Shown: in pieces, positions 27,766 to 37,820 of the stretch
How the letters are laid out: every line of letters starts with the position of its first letter
How positions within the stretch are numbered: position 1 is the first letter of the stretch
Assembly: GCA_958443615.1 (NCBI GenBank)
Contig: CAUCLI010000007.1
Coordinates: 36,160-100,159 of the forward strand
Origin: an uncultured Collinsella sp.
GTDB taxonomy: Bacteria; Actinomycetota; Coriobacteriia; Coriobacteriales; Coriobacteriaceae
Direction of reading: 5' to 3'
DNA length: 64,000 nucleotides
Position numbers and translations under genes: made by a program
The notes under the pieces: generated by a model
The model's database searches: none
Seen by the model: the letters and a program-made list of their open reading frames with translations, nothing else
Told to the model about the DNA's origin: nothing

Positions 27766-29031
27766 ATGGCACACAGAGACCAAACACCCCAACTCACCCC
27801 GAACAACCGCATCTACCTCTATCGGCTGCTCTCGCGCGAATTGGGCTGCGGCAGACAGACCTTCATGCCCGCCGTGGAGGAGGCCCTCGCCGCCGACCGC
27901 ATGACCGCCGAGGACCTCGGATTCGAATCAACGCGCGCCCTACTCGAGGTGCTCGAGGATTTCATCAAGCTCACCGTGTTCAAGGGCGGGCGCGTCTACG
28001 CGACCGTCATCGCCCAGCCCGCGTGGGATGAGGCCCTCTCCGCGCTCGAATCCGGTAAATCGAAGGACGCCGGGAACGCGAAATCCAATAAGCCCTGGAA
28101 GCGCAAGAAGACCGACAAGGCGCTCAAGCCCGTCAGGCCCAAACGCGTCAAGCGCCCGGTGGCCGAGCCCGCGCCGGAACCGGAATCGAAGCCGAAACCG
28201 GAACCCGCGCCGGAAATGAAACCGGAGTCCGCGCCGGCGCCCGTCATCGAACAGGCCCCGGCAAATGCCCCCACTCCGGATCATGAGCACGACGCCCCGA
28301 AGGCCGAACCCGCGAAATCCGCCCCGGCCCCGGACGAGGGCGCCGAGGGTGAGGCGCTTGTCGGCGAAGTCGCCGTCGCCGTGGAAGCCGAAACCGAAGT
28401 CGCGCCCTCGCCCGCCATCTCCCTCACGGTGACGTACGATCCGTACCGCGGCATCGACCGTGAGACGAAACTCGAATCCCATCCCGTCGCCCCGAAGGCC
28501 GCGAAAGCGCCCCAGGAGCCCGCATACGCCCCGTCCGAGCCGTCTGCCGATGCGCCCGCCTCGACCGGTGAATCCGAGGCCCCTGCGCCTGCCCGGCCCG
28601 TCGCGCCCGCTTCGCAAGCCGCCGAGCCCGCCCGGCCCGTCGCGCCCGCTTCGCAAGCCGCCGCGACGCCCCAAGCGCCCGCGGCCCGACCCCAACCGGC
28701 GGAGCCCATGCACGCCATCCCGGATTCAGAGCCCAAGACCCCTGCGCCCGAGATTCTCGCGACCTATCCCGTCGACTTCCCGACCGAGGTGTATCTCGCC
28801 AGCGAGCGCATCGCCGACCTGTGCGAGCTGCTCCCCTACGGCACCGACGTCTTCACGCTCCTCGCCGATGACTACGACCGCGCCCGCTCACTCGGGCTCG
28901 TCGGGGGAACGCGCGCCCGCGCGACCTTCCCCCTGCGCATCCAGCACGTCGATTCCGTCGAGCCCATCCTGATCACCCTCAAGAGACGCACCGGCACCGG
29001 CCTCACCTGGGAGCTGTCATCCATCGCGTAG
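27766..29031 (+). CDS. Protein with LOTUS/OST-HTH-like N-domain, Pro/Ala-rich linker and C-terminal domain
   Basis: The 421-residue protein has three parts. Residues ~12-85 (YRLLSRELGCGRQTFMPAVE to KGGRVYATVI) resemble a LOTUS/OST-HTH winged-helix RNA-binding domain. Residues ~90-325 are a low-complexity Lys/Pro/Ala/Glu linker containing a duplicated PARPVAPASQAA. The last ~85 residues form a compact globular domain (TYPVDFPTEVYLASERIADL to TWELSSIA). The LOTUS assignment is from pattern only. No operon partner is seen. Confidence 0.65.
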   Translation: MAHRDQTPQLTPNNRIYLYRLLSRELGCGRQTFMPAVEEALAADRMTAEDLGFESTRALLEVLEDFIKLTVFKGGRVYATVIAQPAWDEALSALESGKSKDAGNAKSNKPWKRKKTDKALKPVRPKRVKRPVAEPAPEPESKPKPEPAPEMKPESAPAPVIEQAPANAPTPDHEHDAPKAEPAKSAPAPDEGAEGEALVGEVAVAVEAETEVAPSPAISLTVTYDPYRGIDRETKLESHPVAPKAAKAPQEPAYAPSEPSADAPASTGESEAPAPARPVAPASQAAEPARPVAPASQAAATPQAPAARPQPAEPMHAIPDSEPKTPAPEILATYPVDFPTEVYLASERIADLCELLPYGTDVFTLLADDYDRARSLGLVGGTRARATFPLRIQHVDSVEPILITLKRRTGTGLTWELSSIA

Positions 29032-29033
29032 CA

Positions 29034-29123
29034 CCCGGCGATCCTCGAGGCGCATGGTGCCCGCCCGGCGATCCTCGAGGCGCATGGTGCCCGCCCGGCG
29101 ATCCTCGAGGCGCATGGTGCCCA
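29034..29123. repeat. 30-bp tandem repeat, three units
   Basis: The unit, containing GATCCTCGAGGCGCATGGTG, is repeated three times with a 30-base period directly after the stop codon at 29031. Copies are identical over most of their length. Confidence 0.85.
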
Positions 29124-29138
29124 GCAGGCACGCATTGA

Positions 29139-29181
29139 AAACGCCCTGCATCCGATATGCACCGGATGCAGGGCGTTTCTT
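29139..29181. terminator. Long bidirectional terminator between convergent genes
   Basis: AAACGCCCTGCATCCG (29139-29154) pairs perfectly with CGGATGCAGGGCGTTT (29163-29178). A or T runs on either side allow use from both strands. Confidence 0.85.
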
Positions 29182-29275
29182 CACGTCGCGGTCGACGCGC
29201 GGGACATCGGCCGTGCATCTCCGCCTCGCGCGCGAGGGTCACGCCCTCAGGGGCGCGCGACGATTTCGCGCGAGC

Positions 29276-30955
<1,680 letters not shown>

Positions 30956-31091
30956 TCACGGCTCCGTTTCTGGGGTTCTACGTGGTCTAACGTCCCCTAT
31001 TGTCGCATGAAACGCCCGCTCGCACCGAGACAATCGGCCTCGGCGCCCCCGGTCCCGAATTCCACCAAAAATCGCATCGCCCCTCATCGAA

Positions 31092-31141
31092 ATGCAACCG
31101 AAGTCACGATACAGGCATGCGAATCGTGACTTCGGTTGCAT
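31092..31141. repeat. Perfect 19-bp hairpin
   Basis: ATGCAACCGAAGTCACGAT (31092-31110) is the exact complement of 31123-31141, with a 12-base loop. There is no T-run, so it is not an obvious terminator. It lies between ettA and metY. Confidence 0.7.
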
Positions 31142-31158
31142 CTCGAGCAGCAGGCGTA

Positions 31159-31190
31159 CCTCGATTTAGGGACAGGCACTAAATTGAGGT
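31159..31190. repeat. REP-like palindrome, GGGACAGGCAC family
   Basis: This 32-base unit has ends CCTCGATTTAGGG and CTAAATTGAGGT around GACAGGCA. It differs at two positions from the unit at 49115-49146. It lies just after the end of metY. Confidence 0.65.
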
Positions 31191-31216
31191 GCAAAATTGA
31201 GGTATTGGCACACGCC

Positions 31217-32521
31217 CTACAGCGCAGTAAAGGCTTGGTCCAAGTCCCAGATGATGTCTTCGATGTCCTCCGTGCCGATGGAAAGGCGAACGGTCGCGGG
31301 CGTGATGCCTTGGTCGGCAAGCTCCGCCTCGGTGAGCTGGGAGTGCGTCGTGGTGGCCGGATGGATCACCAGGCTCTTCACGTCGGCGACGTTCGCCAGC
31401 AAACTGAACACCTGCAGACGGTCGATGAACTTCCACGCGGCCTCCTGGCCGCCCTTGATCTCGAAGGTGAAGATCGACGCGCCTCCGCGCGGGAAATAGC
31501 GCTCGTACAGCTCGTGGTCGGGGTGGTCAGGCAAGCTCGGATGGTTCACCTTGGTCACATGCGGGCTGGACGCAAGATACGCGACGACACGCTTCGCGTT
31601 CTCGACGTGGCAGTCGAGGCGCAACGAGAGCGTCTCGACACCCTGCAGCAGAATCCACGCGTTGAAGGGTGAGATGCAGGGACCCTCATCGCGCAAGAGG
31701 ACGGCGCGTACGTACGTGGCAAAGGCAGCAGGGCCCGCCGCATCGGAGAATGCAACTCCGTGATAGCTCGGGTTGGCGGCGGCGATCTGCGGGAACTTGC
31801 CGCTCGCCGCCCAGTCGAAGGTCCCGCCGTCGACGATAATTCCACCCAGGCTCGTCCCGTGACCGCCCAAGAACTTAGTCGCCGAATGCACCACGATATC
31901 GGCACCGTGCTCGAGCGGACGAATGAGATAGGGCGTACCGAACGTGTTATCCACCACCACGGGCAACCCATGGGCATGGGCAAGCGCGGAGACGGCATCG
32001 ATGTCGGGGATATCCGAGTTGGGATTACCCAGGGTCTCGAGATAGACGAGCGTGGTCTCAGGACGAATCGCCGCCTCGACCTCGGCCAGTTCGTGGATAT
32101 TCACGAACGTGGTCTCGACCCCAAAATCGGCGAGGGTGTGGGCGAGCAGGTTGTATGTGCCGCCGTAGATGGTCTTTTGGGCAACCACATGAGCACCGGC
32201 GCGAGCAAGCGCTTGGACGGTGAGGGTGATGGCCGCGGCACCCGATGCGACCGCGAGAGCCGCCACGCCACCTTCGAGTGCGGCGACACGATCCTCCAAA
32301 ACGCCCTGAGTGGAGTTGGTCAGGCGCCCGTAGATGTTTCCGGCGTCGGCCAGGCCGAAGCGATCGGCGGCATGCTGGGAATTGCGGAACACGTAACTCG
32401 TCGTTTGATAGATCGGAACGGCGCGCGCGTCGGTCGCGGAGTCTGGGCTCTCCTGTCCGACATGCAGTTGCAGGGTGTCGAAGGCGAACTCGTGGTCGGG
32501 GTTCTCAGTAAAACGACTCAT
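31217..32521 (-). CDS. metY: O-acetylhomoserine (thiol)-lyase
   Basis: This 434-residue enzyme belongs to the PLP Cys/Met-metabolism family. It makes homocysteine from O-acetylhomoserine and sulfide. Features are FDTLQLHVGQESPD near the N-terminus, VPIYQTTSYVF, the PLP-binding DIVVHSATKFLGGHGTSLGG with the Schiff-base Lys, and the C-terminal HPATTTHSQLTEAELADQGI. The length and N-terminus favour MetY over cystathionine synthase. ATG at 32521 follows AGGAGC. No SAM riboswitch or T-box is visible in the 100-base leader. Confidence 0.92.
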   Translation of the reverse strand: MSRFTENPDHEFAFDTLQLHVGQESPDSATDARAVPIYQTTSYVFRNSQHAADRFGLADAGNIYGRLTNSTQGVLEDRVAALEGGVAALAVASGAAAITLTVQALARAGAHVVAQKTIYGGTYNLLAHTLADFGVETTFVNIHELAEVEAAIRPETTLVYLETLGNPNSDIPDIDAVSALAHAHGLPVVVDNTFGTPYLIRPLEHGADIVVHSATKFLGGHGTSLGGIIVDGGTFDWAASGKFPQIAAANPSYHGVAFSDAAGPAAFATYVRAVLLRDEGPCISPFNAWILLQGVETLSLRLDCHVENAKRVVAYLASSPHVTKVNHPSLPDHPDHELYERYFPRGGASIFTFEIKGGQEAAWKFIDRLQVFSLLANVADVKSLVIHPATTTHSQLTEAELADQGITPATVRLSIGTEDIEDIIWDLDQAFTAL

Positions 32522-32626
32522 AACATGCTCCTGGGTTCTCGGCGGAAAACTACTCCTCGCAATCCCACTCACGGGCGCGATATTGCTTCCCGACTTTTCC
32601 TATCTGATTGGTGGGTTGCTGAATGC

Positions 32627-32655
32627 ATCCTAGTGAGGTGCGGACCGGCCGTCAA
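32627..32655 (-). promoter_or_regulatory. Promoter of metY
   Basis: On the minus strand TTGACG (32655-32650) and TAGGAT (32632-32627) are 17 bases apart, about 100 bases before the metY start. The leader contains CCAATCAGATAGGAAAAGTC, which could be an operator but is not recognised. The rest of 32656-32860 shows nothing. Confidence 0.55.
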
Positions 32656-32867
32656 CCTGACCAAGCGTTCGTTTCGGTCGCATTTCCGTTTCGCTTCACC
32701 ATGGTTTCAAGCTGTGGTCGCTCAAGCACATAGGCCGCGAACGGCAGGTTGCGTGCGCCGCCGCATCGAAGAGCAACGGCGGCCTTGGAACCGCAACCCA
32801 CACGCGCACCGACGCCTCGCTGCGTGAGGGCGCATCATATCCGACCCGCCATCTCCTCGCTTCGACA

Positions 32868-32898
32868 TTGCACCAAGCCGCGCGCGTCACGCTACAAT
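32868..32898 (+). promoter_or_regulatory. Promoter of tcdA-tatD
   Basis: TTGCAC (32868-32873) and TACAAT (32893-32898) lie 43 bases before the start. The 19-base spacer is slightly long. Confidence 0.4.
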
Positions 32899-32940
32899 AT
32901 GTGGTCAACACGCATGCCCGCAATCTCCCAAGGAGCCTCG

Positions 32941-33759
32941 ATGGAAACCATGAAGGACCGCCTGCGCATCATGCTCGGTGACGAGCGGCTCGCTCGCCTT
33001 GAAGGCGCCTGCGTCCTCGTGTTCGGCTGCGGGGGCGTCGGGTCGAGCTGCATCGAGGCGCTCGCGCGCGGCGGCATCGGGACGCTCGCCATCGTCGACA
33101 AGGACGTGGTGGCGCCCTCCAACATCAACCGCCAGGCGATCGCCTTCGAGAGCACGGTCGGGCGGCGCAAGGTCGACGTCATGGCCGCCATGATCGCCGA
33201 CATCAACCCGTCCTGCCGCGTCTTCGCGCATGATGCGTTCGTGTTGGCGGAAAACCTCGAGGAGCTCTACGAGGCCTGCCTTGCCGAAGCCGGCGGCCGC
33301 ATCGACTACGTCGTCGACGCCATCGACACCGTCTCCACCAAACTCGCGCTCGCCGCCCTGGCCCAAGAGCGCGGCTTTACGCTCATCAGCTCCATGGGCG
33401 GCGCCAAGAAGATCCATCCCGAATGCCTGCGCATCGCCGACGTGCACAAGACGGTCAACTGCTCGCTGGCGCGCATCATGCGAAAAGAATGCCGCAAGCG
33501 CGGCATCCGCCACCTGCGCGTCCTGTACTCCTGCGAAGAGCCGGTGCGCATCGCCGCCGCTCCGGGCGCGGCTCGCTCCGAACGCACCGACCTGGGCACC
33601 GCGAGCTTCATGCCGCCCATCATGGGCCAGATGATCGCAGGCGAGGTACTGCGCCACATCTCCGGCCTCGGCGCGGGCGACGACGTCTCCGCAGCGCTCG
33701 CCATGCACGAGGCCGCGCAGCGCGGGGCGCTCGCCGGTAAGCGGGGCGGGCGCGCGTGA
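32941..33759 (+). CDS. tcdA: tRNA threonylcarbamoyladenosine dehydratase
   Basis: The 272-residue E1-like enzyme cyclises t6A37 in ANN-decoding tRNAs to ct6A using ATP. It has the nucleotide loop VFGCGGVGSSCIEALARGG, the following IVDKDVVAPSNINRQ, and VVDAIDTVSTKLAL with the Asp that aids adenylation. TcdA-type HxxCP-like zinc motifs are not obvious. A small ThiF/MoeB relative is the alternative, but length and motif set favour TcdA. AAGGAG precedes the ATG. The gene overlaps tatD by GTGA. Confidence 0.9.
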   Translation: METMKDRLRIMLGDERLARLEGACVLVFGCGGVGSSCIEALARGGIGTLAIVDKDVVAPSNINRQAIAFESTVGRRKVDVMAAMIADINPSCRVFAHDAFVLAENLEELYEACLAEAGGRIDYVVDAIDTVSTKLALAALAQERGFTLISSMGGAKKIHPECLRIADVHKTVNCSLARIMRKECRKRGIRHLRVLYSCEEPVRIAAAPGAARSERTDLGTASFMPPIMGQMIAGEVLRHISGLGAGDDVSAALAMHEAAQRGALAGKRGGRA

Positions 33760-34679
33760 ACGGAAATATGGGCAAGAAGGGAAGCGCGGGGCGAAGGAGG
33801 CAGGAGGGAACGATTAACCCTGAAGTCCCAAGCGTCGAAGCCTCCTCGAACACGGACACCGAAACGCCGGGCTTCGAGCACCCTTGGCGCCTGTTCGACA
33901 TGCACTGCCACCTCGACCGCATGGCCAACGCCGATGAGGTCGCGCGCGACGCGGCGGCAAACGGCATAGCCCTGTTCTGCGCCACCGTCACCCCTGCCGA
34001 CGCGCTCGCCGCGCGGTCCCGCTTCGGCACCCCGCCCAACGTCCGCGTGGGCATGGGACTCCATCCGTGGTGGGTCGCAGACGGGAGATGCGGCGAGGTC
34101 GAGGTCGAGCAGGCCGCGCAACTCGCCGGCTCCAGCCGCTTCATTGGCGAAGTGGGGCTCGACTTCGGCCCCCGCCATGTCGCAAGCGCCCAAAGACAAC
34201 TGAATGCCCTCGAAACCATCGCCCGTATATGCGCTGAGCACCCCGTCGAGGGCCGCGTGCTGTCCATCCACGCCGTCCGATCAGCGGGCGAGGCGCTCGA
34301 CGTCTTCGAACGCCATGGACTCACCGAGAGCGCCCATTGCATATTCCATTGGTTTTCGGGCACAAGCGATCAACTCGCACGGGCACTCGACGCCGGATGC
34401 CTCTTTTCGATAAGCGAGCGCATGCTCGCCACCAGGCGAGGGCGCGAATACGCACGGCGAATCCCCCTGGACCGGCTCTTGTTGGAAACCGATTTGCCCG
34501 AACAGCTGGACAAGCCTTGCTCAGCCGACCAAATCGAAGCCTCGCTCATGCGCACGCTGCATGAGCTCGCCCACATACGCGGCACCGACGAGCGTGCGCT
34601 TTCCGCCCATATTGCAAAGACGAGTTCGGGGCTTCTCGGGCTGCAGTCCCGCCCATCGCATCAGCCCGACAACCAGTAA
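33756..34679 (+). CDS. TatD-family metal-dependent hydrolase
   Basis: The 307-residue TIM-barrel hydrolase has the metal ligands FDMHCHLDR (HxH), FIGEVGLDFG (Glu), LSIHAVRS (His), FHWFSG (His) and LLLETDLPE (Asp). TatD proteins act as 3'-5' exonucleases in DNA repair and quality control. The N-terminal ~45 residues are a polar extension beyond the usual start. The gene begins with GTG inside the tcdA stop (GTGA), so translation is coupled; ATG 33768 is an alternative start. Confidence 0.87.
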   Translation: MNGNMGKKGSAGRRRQEGTINPEVPSVEASSNTDTETPGFEHPWRLFDMHCHLDRMANADEVARDAAANGIALFCATVTPADALAARSRFGTPPNVRVGMGLHPWWVADGRCGEVEVEQAAQLAGSSRFIGEVGLDFGPRHVASAQRQLNALETIARICAEHPVEGRVLSIHAVRSAGEALDVFERHGLTESAHCIFHWFSGTSDQLARALDAGCLFSISERMLATRRGREYARRIPLDRLLLETDLPEQLDKPCSADQIEASLMRTLHELAHIRGTDERALSAHIAKTSSGLLGLQSRPSHQPDNQ

Positions 34680-34722
34680 AGCGAACTGCAGTCTGCCCCT
34701 CGACGGCAGTGCGTCATATAAA

Positions 34723-34946
34723 TCTCCGATGATGGTCAAAATACCCTGATTGTGCGCTGAGATGACAGCAAAATGCGACATGCATATTTGTTTGCAAGCG
34801 CATTTCCTGCGGTTTTATCATCTGAACCCCGAGGCGCAATCACCCGTCGCTATTAGCGGATTGGACAGCATCTCCAATCCTGCGGTTTTGCCAAATCATC
34901 CCAAACCCATCACCGCACAATCAGGGTATTTTGACCACATCGGAGA
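34723..34946. repeat. 224-bp element with long terminal inverted repeats
   Basis: The left arm 34723-34756 and right arm 34914-34946 are inverted copies over 33 bases with one extra base on the left. The core GGTCAAAATACCCTGATTGT is identical. CCTGCGGTTTT occurs twice inside (34806-34816 and 34879-34889). There is no transposase and no supported gene. The remaining part of the gap, 34947-35204, is AT-richer and non-coding as far as I can see. Confidence 0.7.
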
Positions 34947-35204
34947 AACCGAATGGGAACGAAATCAAAACGCGCTTTTATTCATACAAGCGCAGCCGAA
35001 AATCGCCCGGTTTTATGCAATGACGCAAAACGGGCATCGAAAACCACTGAGCGATCTATCGGGACGCCGTTCCAAACCATGCTTTGAAATGCAACGGGTC
35101 TCAGAGATTAGCAGCGGCCAGCTGGGCGCAAATCGGCAGTTTGCGGCAGCGGCACGACAAATCACACGAAAACGGCAGGTCGACATTCACCCGCAACTAG
35201 AATC

Positions 35205-35894
35205 CTATAAATCCAGAACATCGGGGATCGAATCGATGATGGCGTCGGCGGCATCCTGGGTGAAGCCGAAGCGCTCCTCGCGCTTGGCGACGACCGTGAG
35301 CCCGGCGGCCTTGCCGGCCGCGATGCCGGGAAGCGAATCCTCCACGCAGCAGCACTCGTCCGCGGACAGGCCGAGGCTCTCCAGCGTGTGCAGGTAGATT
35401 TCGGGATTCGGCTTGCTCTCATGGAACTGCTCGCCGCTGGTGATGACCTCGAAGTGCTCGCCCAAGCCGCAATCCGCGAGCACCCGGGCGATATTGCGAT
35501 GCGACGAGGATGAGGCGAGGGCCAGACGCACGCCCCTGCGCTTCAGCTCGATGAGCGTCTCCTCGACGCCGGGGTTCAACAGCGTCCGATAGTCGATGTC
35601 GCGGCCCTGCCACCAGGCGCCCTCGAGCATCTCGATGCCCTCGGCGTCGATCGATATCCCGGACCGGGTGAACCACTTGAGCATGTTCGCCCGATCCTGC
35701 TTCACCGACGCCCCCACGAGCTCGAGCAGCTCCTCATGGGACACCGAAACGCCCGATTCCTCGAGGAACCTGCCGCGGCAATCGAGGTAATACACCTCGG
35801 TGTCGACGAGGACTCCGTCCATATCGAAGATGACGGCCCTGAAGGGGAACGCCCCGGGCATCCCGTCGCCGTTCCGTTCCCTATCCACTCCCAT
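35205..35894 (-). CDS. HAD hydrolase, beta-phosphoglucomutase-like (copy A)
   Basis: The 229-residue protein has HAD motif I VIFDMDGVLVDTE, a helical cap, motif II LASSSSHRNI, the Lys of SGEQFHESKPNPEIYLHTLE and motif IV CCCVEDSLPGIAAGKAAG. This subfamily includes phosphoglucomutases and sugar-phosphate phosphatases. A close paralogue lies at 46570. It follows the MFS gene by six bases and stands at the end of the deglycase/PTS island. There it may dephosphorylate a sugar phosphate released by deglycation. AGGGGGAT precedes the ATG at 35894. Confidence 0.85.
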   Translation of the reverse strand: MGVDRERNGDGMPGAFPFRAVIFDMDGVLVDTEVYYLDCRGRFLEESGVSVSHEELLELVGASVKQDRANMLKWFTRSGISIDAEGIEMLEGAWWQGRDIDYRTLLNPGVEETLIELKRRGVRLALASSSSHRNIARVLADCGLGEHFEVITSGEQFHESKPNPEIYLHTLESLGLSADECCCVEDSLPGIAAGKAAGLTVVAKREERFGFTQDAADAIIDSIPDVLDL

Positions 35895-35900
35895 ATCCCC

Positions 35901-37136
35901 CTATCGTTCCGACCGCGCCGCGCGCGAGCGGGCGCACCTGACTTGACTGAAGAAAAACACGGCTCCGACCAGCGCGATGACGCACGACGCCGCGAAGAGC
36001 ACCGCCTGCACCCCGAACGCCTCGGCCAGCGCCGGCGCGGCGAGCAACGGCAGGACACCGGCGCTCATGAGGCCGAAGCGGACGAAGCCCATAATGCGCC
36101 CCAGATACGCGATGGGCGCCTTCTCCTGCACGAGGATCATCTGCAGGGGTTCCAAGAAACCCCAGGCGAGGCCGTTGATCGCCTGACCGATGATCGCGAC
36201 CGCGAGGATATCGGTGCCGACATAGATCATGGAGGCGATGCCGACGCCGAGCAGCGATCCGAGCAGCAGCGTGAGGTTCGCCATGCGGTCGGGCAGCTTG
36301 GTGAGCAGCCACGCGCCGATCGAGGAGGTGAACCCGACCACCGAGGACAGCCAACCGAGCCACACGACGTCGACCTCGAGCACATCGCGGTAGAACAGCG
36401 ACTCGAGCGAGTCGAACGCGCCGAAGGCGAAGAAGCCGAGGAAGCCGGAGATGAAGATGAGCCTCAAATCGTGGTTTTGGAGCGTCATGCGCGCGCCGTC
36501 GGCCATGCCCGACAGGATGCCCGTCTTCGCATCCTCCTCCCGCTCGGGCTGCAGCACCTCATGGCAGCCGAGCGCCAAGACGCCCGCCGCCGCCATGGTG
36601 ATCGCCATGAACAGATACACCGACTGCGTGGAAAACGCCGACACCAGCGCGCCGCCGAAGATGGGACCGAGCGTGAACGCGATGTTGCTGTAGAACACCA
36701 TCAGGCCGTTCAGGCGCTGGCGCCCCGTGAGCGTGGCGATGAGGTAACCCGGGTACGCATGCGTGCAGGTGTTGATGAATCCGCCCGACACGCCGAGCGC
36801 GGCGGCGGCGATCATGAGCGATACCTCGGTGATGGGCCCCAAACCGATCACGAGGCTCATGACGGCGGAGAAGGCGCATACCGCCACCGTCGTCTTGCGC
36901 GGGCCGATCGAGTCGATGACCGAGCCCGCCGCCACGTTGCCGATCGAGGTCGCGAGGTTGCGGACGAGCGTGATGGCCGCCACCAGGAACGCGGTGCCGG
37001 CGAGATCATAGGTCGCCGCGCCGATCAGGCCGAGGAAGTACACGGCGTTGTTCGCGCACCATTGGAGCGACTCGATGCCAATCAGGCGCTTCTCCGCTGC
37101 GCTGAGCTTGCTTTTCTCATGGGTGGTTCCGCCCAT
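35901..37136 (-). CDS. MFS transporter
   Basis: The 411-residue protein has about twelve membrane helices, with the MFS loop pattern after helix 2 (GSVIDSIGPRKTTV, equivalent to GxxxDxxGRR) and a hydrophilic central loop (QPEREEDAKTG). Substrate and direction are unknown. A six-base gap to the HAD gene suggests cotranscription. One possibility is export of an amino acid such as lysine left over from Amadori-product breakdown, but that is conjecture. The ribosome site is weak (GTGGGAAC). Confidence 0.82.
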   Translation of the reverse strand: MGGTTHEKSKLSAAEKRLIGIESLQWCANNAVYFLGLIGAATYDLAGTAFLVAAITLVRNLATSIGNVAAGSVIDSIGPRKTTVAVCAFSAVMSLVIGLGPITEVSLMIAAAALGVSGGFINTCTHAYPGYLIATLTGRQRLNGLMVFYSNIAFTLGPIFGGALVSAFSTQSVYLFMAITMAAAGVLALGCHEVLQPEREEDAKTGILSGMADGARMTLQNHDLRLIFISGFLGFFAFGAFDSLESLFYRDVLEVDVVWLGWLSSVVGFTSSIGAWLLTKLPDRMANLTLLLGSLLGVGIASMIYVGTDILAVAIIGQAINGLAWGFLEPLQMILVQEKAPIAYLGRIMGFVRFGLMSAGVLPLLAAPALAEAFGVQAVLFAASCVIALVGAVFFFSQVRCARSRAARSER

Positions 37137-37258
37137 GTTCCCACATCCCAAATGAAATCCGTGCGACCGCGCGCGAGCGTGGAACGGTGCCGGTCGATTC
37201 GCGCCTATGCCCGATCGACCGTCCCTGATTGGCCCGCCCTCGCGCGACCGCGGTAGAC

Positions 37259-37300
37259 AAAACGCGCAAGCGAGCAAAGACGTCGCCTGCGCGTTTCTCA
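37259..37300 (-). terminator. Hairpin after the EIIA gene
   Basis: AAACGCGCA (37259-37267) pairs with TGCGCGTTT (37287-37295) around a GC-containing loop. It lies downstream of the EIIA stop and upstream of the MFS gene. Confidence 0.5.
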
Positions 37301-37364
37301 TGACCGATTCGAGCTTCATGGGGTCAACGGGCAGGGACGCTTGCAGCGCCTGCCCGACACCATG

Positions 37365-37784
37365 TTAGAACTCCTCGTCGTCCTCGGTGTCCTCGATCAG
37401 ATCGTTGACGAACTTGACACGGGTGTCATCGGCGGCGCAGATCTCGCGGATGACCTCGGCGGTGTCGCGACCCTCCTCGGCGAAGAGCAGCTGGATGAGC
37501 AGCGGGAGGTTCATATTGGTGACCAGGTAGGTGTTGGGGCGGCGCTGGACGATGGAGGTGAACTCGTTGTTCACGCTGCCGCCGAACAGGTCGGTGCACA
37601 CGACCAGGTCATCGCCCTCCGGGGTCTCCTCGAGCATCTTGGCGGCAGCGGCGGCGAGGTCGTTGTTGCCGTCCACATACATGGAGAGCGTGCGGACGTT
37701 TTCGCGCTCCCCGGAGAGCAGCGAGACACTCTCGTTGATGCCGGCCGCGAAGTGCGCGTGGGATGCGATGATGAACTGCCTCAT
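37365..37784 (-). CDS. PTS mannose-family EIIA
   Basis: The 139-residue protein starts MRQFIIASHAHFAAGINES, the EIIA-Man N-terminus with the phospho-accepting His at residue 9. It also contains VVCTDLFGGSVNN, typical of the fold. It accepts phosphate from HPr and passes it to EIIB. It follows the deglycase gene by 36 bases and ends the transcript. This is the only EIIA in the window, although three sets of membrane PTS genes are present. Confidence 0.9.
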   Translation of the reverse strand: MRQFIIASHAHFAAGINESVSLLSGERENVRTLSMYVDGNNDLAAAAAKMLEETPEGDDLVVCTDLFGGSVNNEFTSIVQRRPNTYLVTNMNLPLLIQLLFAEEGRDTAEVIREICAADDTRVKFVNDLIEDTEDDEEF

Positions 37785-37820
37785 AGAGAGTTGCTCCTTA
37801 CATGTGAGACGAGGTTTGAA

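Noticed and set aside
32522..32655. SAM riboswitch or T-box before metY
   Set aside because: The leader is about 100 bases and shows neither the conserved cores nor a terminator.
34750..35397. 215-codon plus-strand reading frame in an otherwise empty gap
   Set aside because: It runs through the inverted-repeat element and into the antisense of the HAD gene, with no ribosome site or recognisable domain.
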